From the NCBI RefSeq assembly GCF_000213175.1, contig NW_009799104.1, positions 315,401 to 379,400 on the forward strand: 64,000 nucleotides of DNA, given 5' to 3'. This DNA comes from Neurospora tetrasperma FGSC 2508 (Eukaryota > Ascomycota > Sordariomycetes > Sordariales > Sordariaceae). The notes beneath the pieces are model-generated. The model searched no databases and was not told the origin of the DNA. It worked only from the letters and a program-made list of their open reading frames with translations. The first letter of the stretch is position 1. Every line of letters starts with the position of its first letter. Shown here in pieces: positions 1 through 9,936 of the stretch. A program made the translations under genes and the position numbers.

Positions 1-2
1 AC

Positions 3-283
3 GATCCGAACGCGGTCACTGACCAAGTGTTCGCAGATAATCGCCAGTTGCATGGCGCCGTTCCTGAGAATGACGATATTCACGTGTATTGTGTAAGTCT
101 TGACTCGTTCGACTCAACTCACATACCTAACTTACCTCTACTCATCAATGACTCGAGATGGGAGCACATTTTTTCCTCCCAAAATACTCTTGATTGAGTT
201 AGAGGCAGCATTGCCCCAAGTTGGACCTGCCGGAAGAATCCTATTTCGGACGCGATGCCTGCGATATCTTCAATGTCTGGTGA
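3..283 (+). CDS. 3' end of an unrecognised gene (two terminal exons)
   Basis: The left edge seems to cut a gene on the plus strand. An open frame runs from base 3 to 92 (begins DPNAVTDQVF) and meets a good donor, GTAAGT, at 93. A plausible acceptor (GAGTTAG) ends at 202. The frame then continues in phase 0 for 26 codons from AGG at 203, ending NVW and TGA at 281-283. Both pieces read like real protein, with acidic and aromatic residues and Cys in VYC and QHC, and the proposed 110-base intron contains CCTAAC. I do not recognise the family. The neighbouring gene on the same strand starts 549 bases later. The splice model is inference from consensus sites only. Confidence 0.45.
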
Positions 284-832
284 CTTTGCGACCCTTGATA
301 GCTTCTTCCCAAGAAGCTGAAGGAAGAAAGATGATGGGAATGGTTCAACCTACCACCAGTGACCCCCACTTGGAGGAGCTCTGTCCAGTATTTATCCATC
401 AATCAGAAGGCTCAATTGGCGACAATATCAGTTTAGCCGAGTACTGGACACAAAGCGAGTTGACATTGGGTAAAAGAAGTCTTGCACTAACAGACATCCC
501 CGAGGGTAACCCCACCATACCCCTCACAAGTGTCCCCTCTTCCCCAGTTTTCCCCCAGTTTACCCCAGTCTCCAACGGCCTTTAGTGTAGTGAAGATGAC
601 CCACGATGGGCAGCTTTTGGGCCTCGCGAATGATGAACCGAGACCGAGAAAGTATTTCGCTGGTTCGGGGGAATTATTGTTCTGTAGACTGAAATACATC
701 TTGTCCCCCAATTCCTCAATGTCGTCGTTGTCGTCGTCGTGAAACAAAGCTGCTTCTGTCTTGCATCTCTCACCACCACCATACCACAACCTATTGAGGC
801 CATTTCATACATACCTTGGAAAGACAGTCAAC
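284..832. other. Intergenic: 3' flank of partial gene and 5' region of lgd1
   Basis: No convincing coding frame was seen. The stretch should hold the 3' UTR of the truncated upstream gene and the promoter and leader of the L-galactonate dehydratase gene. CT-rich tracts (about 480-560 and 745-790) precede the start codon, as is common in fungal promoters. No specific binding site can be supported. Confidence 0.4.
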
Positions 833-2282
833 ATGTCCGACCAAGAAATCACAATAACGGGCTGGACCACCCGCGATGTCCGCTTCCCCACCTCTCTCGA
901 CAAGACGGGTTCCGACGCCATGAACGCCGCAGGCGACTACTCGGCCGCTTACTGCATTCTCCAGACTGATTCCAAGTATACCGGACATGGCATGGTTCGT
1001 CCTTTCTCTTCCCGTTGTTCCCAATGTTTTCCCCTTTTCAAGAAAAGGAATAAAAAAATCATATAAACTAACACAATCTCTTTGACAGACCTTCACCATC
1101 GGCCGCGGCAACGACATCGTCTGCTCCGCCATCAACCACGTCGCCGACCGCATCCGCGGCCGCACCCTCTCCTCTCTCGTGTCCAACTGGGGCCAAACCT
1201 GGCGCCACCTCGTCAACGACTCGCAACTGCGCTGGATCGGCCCAGAAAAGGGCGTGATCCACCTCGCCTTGGGCGCCGTCGTCAACGCCCTCTGGGACCT
1301 ATGGGCCAAAGTGCTGGGCAAACCCGTGTGGCGGATCGTCTCCGAAATGTCGCCCGACGAGTTTGTACGGTGTATTGATTTTCGGTACATCACGGACGCC
1401 ATCACTCCTGAAGAGGCAGTGGAGATGTTGAAGGAGACTGAAAAGACCAAGACCGAAAGAATCAAAGACGCGGAGGCGAATAGGGCCGTGCCGGCGTATA
1501 CGACGAGTGCGGGGTGGTTGGGGTACGGGGAGGATAAGATGAGGGCGTTGTTAAGGGAGACGATGGAGAAGGGGTACAAGCATTTCAAGCTCAAGGTGGG
1601 CGGTAGTGTTGAGCAGGATAAGAGACGGCTGGGGATCGCGAGGGAGGTGATTGGGTATGATAAGGGGAATGTCCTGATGGTGGATGCAAACCAGGTCTGG
1701 AGCGTGCCGGAGGCGATTGAGTACATGAAGGAGCTGAAGGAGTTTAAGCCGTGGTTCATTGAGGAGCCGACGAGCCCGGATGATATTTTGGGTCACAAGG
1801 CGATCAGGGAGGCGCTGAAGGAGTATGGGATTGGGGTGGCTACGGGCGAGATGTGTCAGAACAGGGTGGTGTTCAAGCAGCTGTTGATGAGCGGGGCGAT
1901 TGATGTGTGCCAGATTGATGCGTGCCGGATGGGAGGCGTCAATGAGGTGTTGGCGGTGTTGCTGATTGCGAAGAAGTATGGCGTGCCGATCGTGCCGCAT
2001 TCGGGCGGTGTTGGGTTGCCTGAGTATACGCAGCACTTGAGCACGATCGACTATGTGGTGGTGAGCGGGAAGAAGTCGGTGTTGGAGTATGTGGATCATC
2101 TTCATGAGCACTTTTTGTATCCGTCGGTCATCAAGGATGGGTACTATCAGACCCCCACCGAGCCTGGGTATTCCGTGGAGATGAAGGCGGACAGCATGGA
2201 TCGGTTCGAGTATCCTGGTGGTGAGAAAAGCTGGTGGAGGACTGAGGAGGCCAAGCCTATTCTCGAGGGACCCAAGTTCTAG
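833..2282 (+). CDS. lgd1: L-galactonate dehydratase (enolase superfamily)
   Basis: Two exons, 833-994 and 1089-2282, give 451 residues, the usual length for fungal LGD1. The enzyme dehydrates L-galactonate to 2-keto-3-deoxy-L-galactonate, the second step of the fungal reductive D-galacturonate (pectin) pathway, in the cytosol. It belongs to the mandelate racemase/fuconate dehydratase branch of the enolase superfamily. Visible active-site features are the KLKVGG motif (Lys about 223), metal ligands Asp253 (VDANQVW), Glu near 280 (IEEP) and Glu308 (TGEMCQ), and His358 (PHSGG). The N-terminal start RFPTSLDKTGSDAMNAAGDY is characteristic of this subgroup. The intron has a weak-looking GTTCGT donor and a TTTGACAG acceptor, and the phase is exact. 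The related L-fuconate dehydratases are the main alternative. No other pectin-pathway gene is visible in the window. Confidence 0.93.
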
Positions 2283-2347
2283 CCAAAAGCTAGCGATGTA
2301 GCGATAGATTGAAAATCATGGGTTGATGTTCGTCTTCTTGGTGTTGT

Positions 2348-2854
2348 TCACTCCTTGACGTGCCCAGCTGTAGCAACGTCCAAAATCTCCTTTTCCATTC
2401 CCTCGACATGAACAACCTCGATGCCGGCGTCCTTCAGAGACTTCCTCCCCGTGTTTTCCTGAACAAATTTTTCAGGTTCCAGAATCCCAACATAGACCGT
2501 CTTGATACATCCAGCCAGCCTCAGCACCCTCTCCACACATGGCAAGTTCCCGCTCAAGCGCTTGGAGCACGGCTCAACAGTGGTGTAGAGAGCCAAGTCT
2601 GAGGGCAGGACCTCACCCAGCTTCTCCTCGGGGACACCATGCTGATGGGCCAGTTTCATGAAACAACATTGTTCGGCATGCGTGTTGCCTTCTAGTTCCA
2701 AGGTGTACCCGGTCGCCAGAATGGTGTTGGAGGGGACATCCACGACGACGGCTCCCACCCGGTAGTTGGTAGGTTTTGGAGGCGACTTTTGGGCCAAGGA
2801 GAGGGCCAGGCGCATGAATTCCTTGTGGTCTCCTGGTTGGATTGAGGACGCCAT
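2348..2854 (-). CDS. Riboflavin-type (DRAP) deaminase, CDA superfamily
   Basis: A single-exon frame of 168 residues starts at MASSIQPGDH. The frame is open for 28 more codons upstream to 2938, but that part is not protein-like. It has the zinc deaminase signature: HAE in NTHAEQCC and the PC-x9-C motif in VEPCSKRLSGNLPC. This spacing and sequence resemble the deaminase domain of RibD and yeast Rib2, so the likely reaction is deamination of the 2,5-diamino-6-ribosylamino-pyrimidinone phosphate intermediate in riboflavin synthesis. Unlike yeast Rib2 it has no pseudouridine synthase domain. It is convergent with lgd1 (65 bases between stops) and divergent from the J-protein gene. A nucleoside deaminase of another specificity is the alternative. 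Confidence 0.75.
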   Translation of the reverse strand: MASSIQPGDHKEFMRLALSLAQKSPPKPTNYRVGAVVVDVPSNTILATGYTLELEGNTHAEQCCFMKLAHQHGVPEEKLGEVLPSDLALYTTVEPCSKRLSGNLPCVERVLRLAGCIKTVYVGILEPEKFVQENTGRKSLKDAGIEVVHVEGMEKEILDVATAGHVKE

Positions 2855-3173
2855 CTTGAGACTTGCTGTTGGTTGATGACGAGGGAAGAGAGAGGACAAT
2901 TGGCAGCGCCGAACTGCCAACACCTCGGGGACTTCCACCGGCCCGTCGTTGCCGCTGACAGCTGTCGGTCCAGTCTGTCATTCACAACGACATCACAGAC
3001 CCCACCCCCACATTCACGGACCCCTGTTCAACCGATAAGATAAGCCGCGTCGTCGCGTCTCCCCAGAAGCAGTGATTATTCTAAATCACCAACTGAACAA
3101 TCGATCGCATCGCATCGTCAGAATTAGAATATCCGCGTATTTTCGAAACCTGGTTGTACATTTTCAGGTCAAA
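2855..3173. promoter_or_regulatory. Divergent intergenic region, deaminase / J-protein
   Basis: These 319 bases separate the start codons of two divergently transcribed genes and must hold both promoters. A CGCATCGCATCGTC stretch lies at about 3105-3119. I see no TATA box or known operator that I can name. Confidence 0.5.
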
Positions 3174-4348
3174 ATGCCACGTCCCAGCAAAAAAGCCGCG
3201 AAACCGCCTTCCGACTCCGGCGAAGATGACCACGACGAACATGACCTCTCCGACGTCGAAGAACCCCCCACCATCGACCCTTATGAGGTCCTTGGTCTCG
3301 AGCGCGATGCGACAGCCGACCAGATCAAGACTGCGTATCGGAAGTCTGCGTTGAAGAACCATCCTGGTATGTTTCCATTTCCCTTTTCCATCTCCATTCC
3401 CAATTCCCTTTTGCCTCTTCTCCTCCAGTCCTCACCCCTCCTCTTCTCCCACCAGCATCTTCCCTCATCCTTCTTTCCACTATTGCTTCCTCATACCACT
3501 ATGCTAACCCCATCTCCATTTATGTAGACAAAGTTCCAGCCGAACAAAAGGACTCCGCCACCGCCAAATTCCAACAAATCGCCCTCGCCTACGCCATCCT
3601 TTCCTCTCCCACCCGCCGCCAACTCTACGACACCACAGGCTCCACCTCCGAAACCCTCGCTTCCGATGACGGTTTCAACTGGGCCGAATACTACAAGTCC
3701 TGTTTCGCCGATTCCATCTCCCCCGATACCATCGAAGCCTTTGCCAAGTCGTACAAAAACTCCGACGAGGAACGAGCAGATGTCCTGGCCGCTTACACCG
3801 ATTTCGAGGGTGACATGGACGGGGTATACGAGACCGTGATGCTCTCCGACGTTCTGGAAGATGATGAGCGGTTTAGGACTTGGATTAATGAAGCGATAGA
3901 GAAGGGGGAGGTGGAGGCTTATCCGAGTTATACCAAGGAGACGAAGAAGAAGCGGGCGGCGCGAGTAAAGGCTGCGAGGGGCGAGGCTAAAGAGGCGGAG
4001 GAACTTGCCAAGGAGTTGGGAGTTTATGATAAGCTTATGGGTTCCAAAGCTGGAGATGCGAAGACGGCGACAAAGGGAAAGGCGGGGGCTAAGGGAGGTA
4101 AAGGCAAGAAGGACGATGGTGAAGGTGCCCTGGCTGCGTTGATCTTGGCGAGACAGCAGAGTAGGGGGGATATGTTTGATAAGCTCGCTGAGAAGTATGG
4201 AGCTAAGCCGAAGGGGAAGGGAAGCAAGAGGAAGGCGGAGGAGCCACCGGAAATTGATGAGGCGGAGTTTCAGAGGATACAAGCTGGGTTGGGCAAGGGC
4301 AGTTCGTCAAGTGGCGGAACGAAGAAGGCGAAGAAGAGAAAGGCGTAA
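3174..4348 (+). CDS. J-domain protein, DNAJC9-like
   Basis: Exons 3174-3366 and 3528-4348 encode 337 residues. An acidic N-terminus is followed by a J domain from about residue 35 (DPYEVLGLERDATADQIKTA). The invariant HPD tripeptide is completed only after splicing: the intron sits inside the Asp codon. Donor GTATGT, branch-like GCTAACC and acceptor TATGTAG are good. The middle part (DDGFNWAEYYKSCF, then FAKSYKNSDEER) and the Lys-rich C-terminus match the DNAJC9 family, in which the J domain stimulates Hsp70 and the protein is a nuclear histone-linked co-chaperone. The tail ends KKAKKRKA, a likely nuclear localisation signal. The family call rests on domain order; the histone role is known for the family, not shown here. 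Confidence 0.88.
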
Positions 4349-5221
4349 GTAAGTGCTTGGTTGTCCGATTTTGGTTCCAGGTGGATGCAACGGGTCAAAG
4401 GGGTTTGGAGTTCCGGTTTCTCGAAATGTTTTGTTGTTTGGTTCAAGTATGGTGTTCTGGTTATGGATGTTTCAAGAATACCAATTAAGCGTTGCGAGTT
4501 TTGTTCAACATCAGCACATCAATCATTCATGCAACAGCAGGTGACTCTGACAAGTGCTGGTTGTTCACAGGTTGGCTAGCTCGAAATATGTCTTTACCAC
4601 ATTTTCTTCATACTGCCGATTCTTTTGCTGAACGCTCAGTCCGAGGCAAACCCAGCGAGTTTACCCATGTTTCATTATTCACAAGCGTCTATTTGTGGGT
4701 ATCATGACCTTCAACATTAAAACCCTTCCAACTCCTACCTTTCCCATTTCCACCCTCTTCGCCTCTTTATCGGCAACCCTAACCGTCCCCACCATATTCA
4801 ACTCCACCTTCGAATCATCATACTTTTCGCTCAGATGCGTCGCAGTCCTTGTGTTGATATCGTGGTTATGGGAAAGTCGAAGCTGCGTGGGAGAAGGAGG
4901 TGAAGTTGAGAAGACTTCGACTTGAAGAGTTCCCCAGTCTTTCTGCCTCCAACGCAGGAAAACAGCTGGTTGCTTCTTCACTCTCAATCCATCATTCCAC
5001 ATCTCTTCACTCTCACTTTCCATAGCGAAAGTCTGGTTATGTTCGATTCCTATTACTGCTCAGTAACAAGGAAGTGTATCGCATGGTCTCCTCGATCATC
5101 GGCATACGTCCAGTATTACTGATCGACGGTGTATATCGGTATATTCCAACGCCAACATGCTTAATCACGATCCTCAAATACCCATACTTAAATCAAAACA
5201 TCATCTATCTACATCGCGTCA
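4349..5221. other. Region between convergent genes
   Basis: This holds the 3' flanks of the J-protein gene (plus) and the aspartic protease gene (minus). Apart from one doubtful minus-strand frame at 4679-5023, listed separately, nothing coding or repetitive was seen. Confidence 0.4.
4679..5023 (-). CDS. Doubtful small ORF of unknown function
   Basis: The frame of 114 codons starts ATG at 5023 (MESESEEMWNDGLRVKKQPA). Its middle, with LRWRQKDWG followed by alternating hydrophobic strands and LRLSHNHD, reads like a beta-rich protein. It faintly recalls the START/SRPBCC (AHSA1-like) fold, but it is too short for a whole domain and no motif proves it. No splice partner upstream was obvious. It may be a real small gene, the remnant of one, or chance. 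Confidence 0.25.
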   Translation of the reverse strand: MESESEEMWNDGLRVKKQPAVFLRWRQKDWGTLQVEVFSTSPPSPTQLRLSHNHDINTRTATHLSEKYDDSKVELNMVGTVRVADKEAKRVEMGKVGVGRVLMLKVMIPTNRRL

Positions 5222-6914
5222 TCATAGCAACCAAACAGCCAACATATTCAACCCAGCCAACACCGCCGCAGCCGTAACCCCAACATCCAACCCACTCGCC
5301 GCACTATCATCATCATCATTCCCATTTCCATCCCCCGAACCTCCTCCCCCACCAGTCCCCGTCGGCAACCCAATCCCTCCCGTACTAACCCTCGTCCCCG
5401 CCGGTCCCGGTCCAAAATCCGAGTTCGTTACCGCCGGCCCACTCCCCCCCGCCGTCCTCGTCGGCGCCCTCGTAGCCGTAACATCCAGTCCCCCACCCCC
5501 AGCCGTCTTCGTCGATCCCGCAGAACCATCCTTACACTTGCCCGTGCTAGACAGCACCGCATCCTGCCCACTTCCAATCTCCACGATTTGCTCTCCGCAA
5601 TTCGCCGCCTGCGCCAGATGCAAGTTTCGATTATCCTGATCAAACACCACATACGCCGCTCTCAGGAACGAATCCCCAAACACGGGCTCGTCATCCGTCG
5701 GCAGGACCCCCACCACACACACCCCCGTTTGCACTTCCCAGATGAAATCACCATAAGGAACCCGAATCTTTTTAGCTGATGTAGACGATCCAAAAATGAA
5801 ATCAACCGAGCCAGCTTGTTCCGCCACCGCGCAATCAACGATATAAAACCCTGACTCGGTATCATACTGACTGCCAGGGAAACTATCGCCAATAGCTTGA
5901 AAGATCGTTTCCGGCAGCCGAGACAACGTGCCACCTGAGTCCAGAAAAACAGGGACGCCAATCTCTTCGGACTCGACTTCCTCTCCGTCGGGGTACGTCA
6001 TGCCTACGCCTGACAAAACGATCCAGTAGCGGTCGACGCCCGAGGGAGTCTGGGAGGGATCGAGCATGGGCAGTTTGGCGAGGCTGCCGGAGAACTTGCC
6101 GAGGTCGACGCCGCCGAAGATGATGGCGCCCGAAGGGTTGTCGATGCTGCGCAGATCGAGCGAAAAGGCGCGCGAGGAGATGATGCCCTGAGAGGCCATG
6201 GAGTCGAGCAGGTAGGGATAGGGAGATTGGCCGTCGGGGGAAACGGAAGGGGAGAGGCCGAGGATCCCAAGGGGGATGTCGATGGATTCGAAGCCGATAC
6301 CGAGGATTTGGGATTTGATTTTGGCGGCTGTTGGTGGTTGTTAGCTTACTGGCACTGAAAACAACAACAAAAAAAAAAGGGGGGGGGGGGGACGAAAGGT
6401 ACGTACACCCGATAATCACATCATCAGTCACATACTCAATCGTCACATTCCCTTTACCATATTTCAAAATATCCGCTGCCCCTGTATCCTGAATCGTCTT
6501 GCTCTTGGTGTAGTCAAACTGCCGAAAACTGTTGCAGTACTTCTCCTGGCCCGAAGTCTCACATTGCGGGTTCACCCACAGATCCGGCGACCCCGTGTCC
6601 AAGATGAGCGTCACAGTCTGCGGAGGCGTCCCGATGTCAATGTCAATGGTATAAGTCGTGCCTAGGTTCTGGTTCTTCAGCCCTTCGTCTTCCTGTCTCC
6701 GTCGAAGCTTGGGAGGAGCGCCGTGGGCGGCGTGGACGGAGGCGCGGACGAAGCCATTGCCGTTGCTGCTGCGGGATGTGAGTGAAGGACTTGAACGGTG
6801 TCCTTGGGCGGGTGAGATTGGGAGTTTGATGGGTAGGTTTGGTGATGCCAAGACTCCTGCTGCTGCTGGTGAAAGCAGGGATACATATAGGGAGAGGGTG
6901 GTGAGAGGTAGCAT
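5222..6914 (-). CDS. GPI-anchored aspartic protease (yapsin/opsB-like)
   Basis: Exons 6914-6407 and 6327-5222 give 537 residues. A signal peptide (LSLYVSLLSPAAAGVLA) is followed by a propeptide ending in a basic site near residues 69-73 (KLRRR), a likely Kex2-type cleavage point. The pepsin-fold active-site motifs are DTGS at Asp106 (LILDTGSPDLWV) and DSG at Asp299 (VFLDSGGT). After the catalytic domain comes a Gly/Thr/Ser/Pro-rich stretch and a hydrophobic C-terminus (AAAVLAGLNMLAVWLL), the pattern of a GPI-anchored cell-surface protease. The donor is GTACGT and the acceptor CAACAG with a GCTAAC branch site. The intron contains a homopolymer block (A10 then G13 on the plus strand, 6369-6391). 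Confidence 0.92.
6369..6391. repeat. A10/G13 homopolymer block inside the protease intron
   Basis: A run of ten A followed directly by thirteen G lies within the intron of the aspartic protease gene. On the transcribed strand this is a C13-T10 tract, which may act as the pyrimidine tract before the acceptor. Such runs are error-prone in sequencing, so the exact lengths are uncertain. Confidence 0.9.
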
Positions 6915-9900
6915 GATGATGGAGGTTGAACGGGGTGCTCAACAACGGCCCGAGAGTTGTATGAAACCAGACATAGACGACCAGCATCAAACTCTCGATG
7001 AGACTGAGAGAGAGAGCTGGAACCATGGGATCTTTTATGTGAATGGCTTGTAACCCATCTATCTACCTACCAAAAATGGAACAGAACCATCCATCCATCC
7101 ATGCTACGCTTACGAAGCTATTGGGCTTTGGGCTTCAGCCCCAGCTTCCAGTTTGCAAGCTGTATACCCTTTTCGTACCACCGAGAATTTTAGCTAGAGT
7201 ACATACACTACCAAGCCTAGGCAGGCTGATAGCGTGGGATTGACCTGGCATCTTGTCCAGTCAGACCAGTCCTTGTCTCGGCTCTTGTCCAGATGAGGGA
7301 TCCAGGAGGCGATTTTCCAACACTCGATGGCGCATCGTGACACCCAATGAGCTTTGAGAGGTGGTCGACTGGAGGGTGGCTGTGACAGGGGTATATGGGG
7401 GGCATCAACATGCAGACCATGATCAGGGTCGTACTGTAGTGTCAAGTTGTTGATCCATGTTGTAGACGGATGCCCGGCAGACGGCTCAGCCTCTTTTCAG
7501 TTCTTGTCTCTTTGTCTGTTTCTTTTTGTCTTTTAGCTGGTGTTATGTACTGTGCACGCCTGTATCGAGCTATCCTCAGCCCCTGTGGCTCTGATCCGGG
7601 ACGGACGCATGTTGTCGGCTTTTTTTTTGGATTGAAGTCGTTATTGGTTCGTTCATTTCAGGTTTGGAGGATGTTCTGTTCCTGTTAAGCAGAAGGAGGA
7701 AAGACAGAGGTGGGTTGGCGAGGGAAGAGTGAGGTGGGATTGACTTTGTTCAGCTGGTGCGACGTCAATAAACGAGCAGGTTGAGATATGTGATAAGTGA
7801 GGATTGAGGTTCGTTTTTGAAGAGTCTCGAGCCTCGTCTTACTACAGTTTTTTCCTCACGCTGAGTTCCTTCTCTTTACCTACACTCTGTTCTGTCTCTT
7901 CAACCTAGAGTCTTGTCCCAACTCATGTCACAACCCAGCCTTCTTTCCTCCCAACACCCCTTCGCCTCATAGTTCCCGTCCTTAATCCTGCAGAATTCAC
8001 GTTTCGTCAACGTCCATTGTAAAAGCCACACTTTTGTTGCTTGGCATTGATCCCCACCCCAGGCAACCTCAACCCCTTCAAGCCCCTCCATTCATCCAAT
8101 GTCACCCATTCTCACTCTCTCTCCCCGCACGCTAGAAGGCCGCTAGCGGTTTCTTACATACAGGCGAGTCAAACCTTGTTTCCAGGGCTTGGTTAGGTTG
8201 TTCCATCCTTTCCGCATTTGACTTGAAGATTTTATGTACACCAAAAGTGTCGAGATGACGGTGAACCAACGGTCATATGTGATTCGTGATGGGGAATGCT
8301 TGTTGAGCTGAGTGAGCGTACCTGTAATGAGATCAGAAAGCCTCAAAAGACAGCGCTGTCAGCATAAACAAAGCCTCAAGTAGCCTCCACCAGACCACCA
8401 CTGCGGGACAGTTAACTGGGCAGTGTCACATCACTCACTGTCGCTGTCATTGTCATCGTCACTGGCACGTTTCCGTTCTTTCCAGGGAGGCACCTTTCTG
8501 CAAACCAGACATCGGACCCTCAACCACGAGCCATCACTATCACTACCTCTATCACCATCATGCCGAACACTTCAACCCAGGCTACCAGCCTTCCACTTCT
8601 CGGTGCCAGCCTCTTCCCGCCGGTACCTGACAATCCGACAGCACACGACATACCAGAAATACACTACACCAGCATAATCATCAAGGCTGGTCTAGTCTGG
8701 TCCATTGCATGTGCTCACCGTCCCCCTCATTTGCCCAAACACACATCGATAACGTGCTGATCGCTGGTGTCACACAACTCAAGTGTCACACAAGCCCACC
8801 ACGAAAGGGAAGCAAGGAAAGCCACGCATCGAAGCGAGCAAAGCCATAAAGTATGTATTGAAGATCTGGTCCACTTTTGGCACGGTAGGAGGGTAGGTAG
8901 GTAGGTAGGTACGGCCTTCCACGCTATGCCTCCCGTCGCTCGGTCTTTCGCTTTGGGATAGCTTTGCGGTGTTGTTCTCATTGGCGGGTTATTATCACGG
9001 TTCATGTTGTCAATTGGCAGACCGCATGGTCGCATGGGCGCATGGTTCATCCAAACTTGAGGTTAGTCGGTCGGGTCAGTGCCGACCACCTAGACTAGTG
9101 AACTAAGATAGATTTATAACTAAACCCTTATGCCAAATAAAGCACGAGTCACTTGTACACTCTTCCTACTCGACACCTCACGGGTACGATACCCAGGGGC
9201 AGTTGATACAAAGTACCTCTGTGACTAGCGGATGTAGGTCAAGAAGAGTCAAGACAGATCAATCACAAAATGTGAAGATAAAGAATTCCGACGGCGAGTT
9301 GCCCCTCGAGGGGTCCCAGTTGAGAACTAACCGTACTTATACAAGAAACCTAGATATCGAGAGTATTTCAATAACATTATTCTTTATCTAGGTGGGTGGG
9401 TATCGAGAAAGAGGAGATCTTGCAAACAACGAACCAAGACAACGCAAAAAAAAACAAAGTACCTAAACGGATAAGTAAAATCCAAACACAATTACCACAG
9501 CATAAATCTTCAACACAGATTAAAAGAAAAAGAACAGAGCAGCTCAAAACAAAATTCCAGTATCTTTTATGGATTCGATTATACCTTGTTTCGACAAAAC
9601 ATTTGTGACGGCTTTCTCTGATGCCTCATTTCTAAAAACCCCCCAACCAACACCAACCCCACCCTCCCGTTTGCGCCCGTGAACCAACTCTTCCCAATGA
9701 GCCAACTCCCTTCAACATGGCGCTGATGGATGATGATCATGATGATGATATGTATGACATGGACAAATGTGGAAAGACGATGATGTATGCACCCAATGAT
9801 ACCCCTGAGATATCCTCCTAGTCTTCTTCTTGTTGTTGTTGGAGGTCCTCCCTTGTAGTGTAGTTTCGTTATATATGGCCGTGATATCCTCCTCCTTCAT

Positions 9901-9936
9901 TTTTCATTCGTCTCTTCTCTACCCCCCCCCATTTAT
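6915..9936. other. 3-kb intergenic region with a GGTA microsatellite
   Basis: No coding frame was convincing on either strand. The part next to 6914 is the promoter and leader of the protease gene, and the part before 9936 is the 3' flank of the kinase gene. A (GGTA)5 microsatellite lies at 8892-8911. The stretch from about 9230 to 9600 is A-rich on the plus strand and carries several isolated GTACCT/CTAAC-like words but no long frame. A long untranslated leader or a non-coding RNA cannot be excluded. Confidence 0.4.

Noticed and set aside
791-1759. Long minus-strand frame opposite lgd1
   Set aside because: Antisense shadow of the strongly supported L-galactonate dehydratase exons.
9230-9600. 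Possible RIP-mutated transposon
   Set aside because: The stretch is A-rich but not depleted of CpA in an obvious way, and no transposase or reverse transcriptase remnant is visible. A RIP index would be needed.
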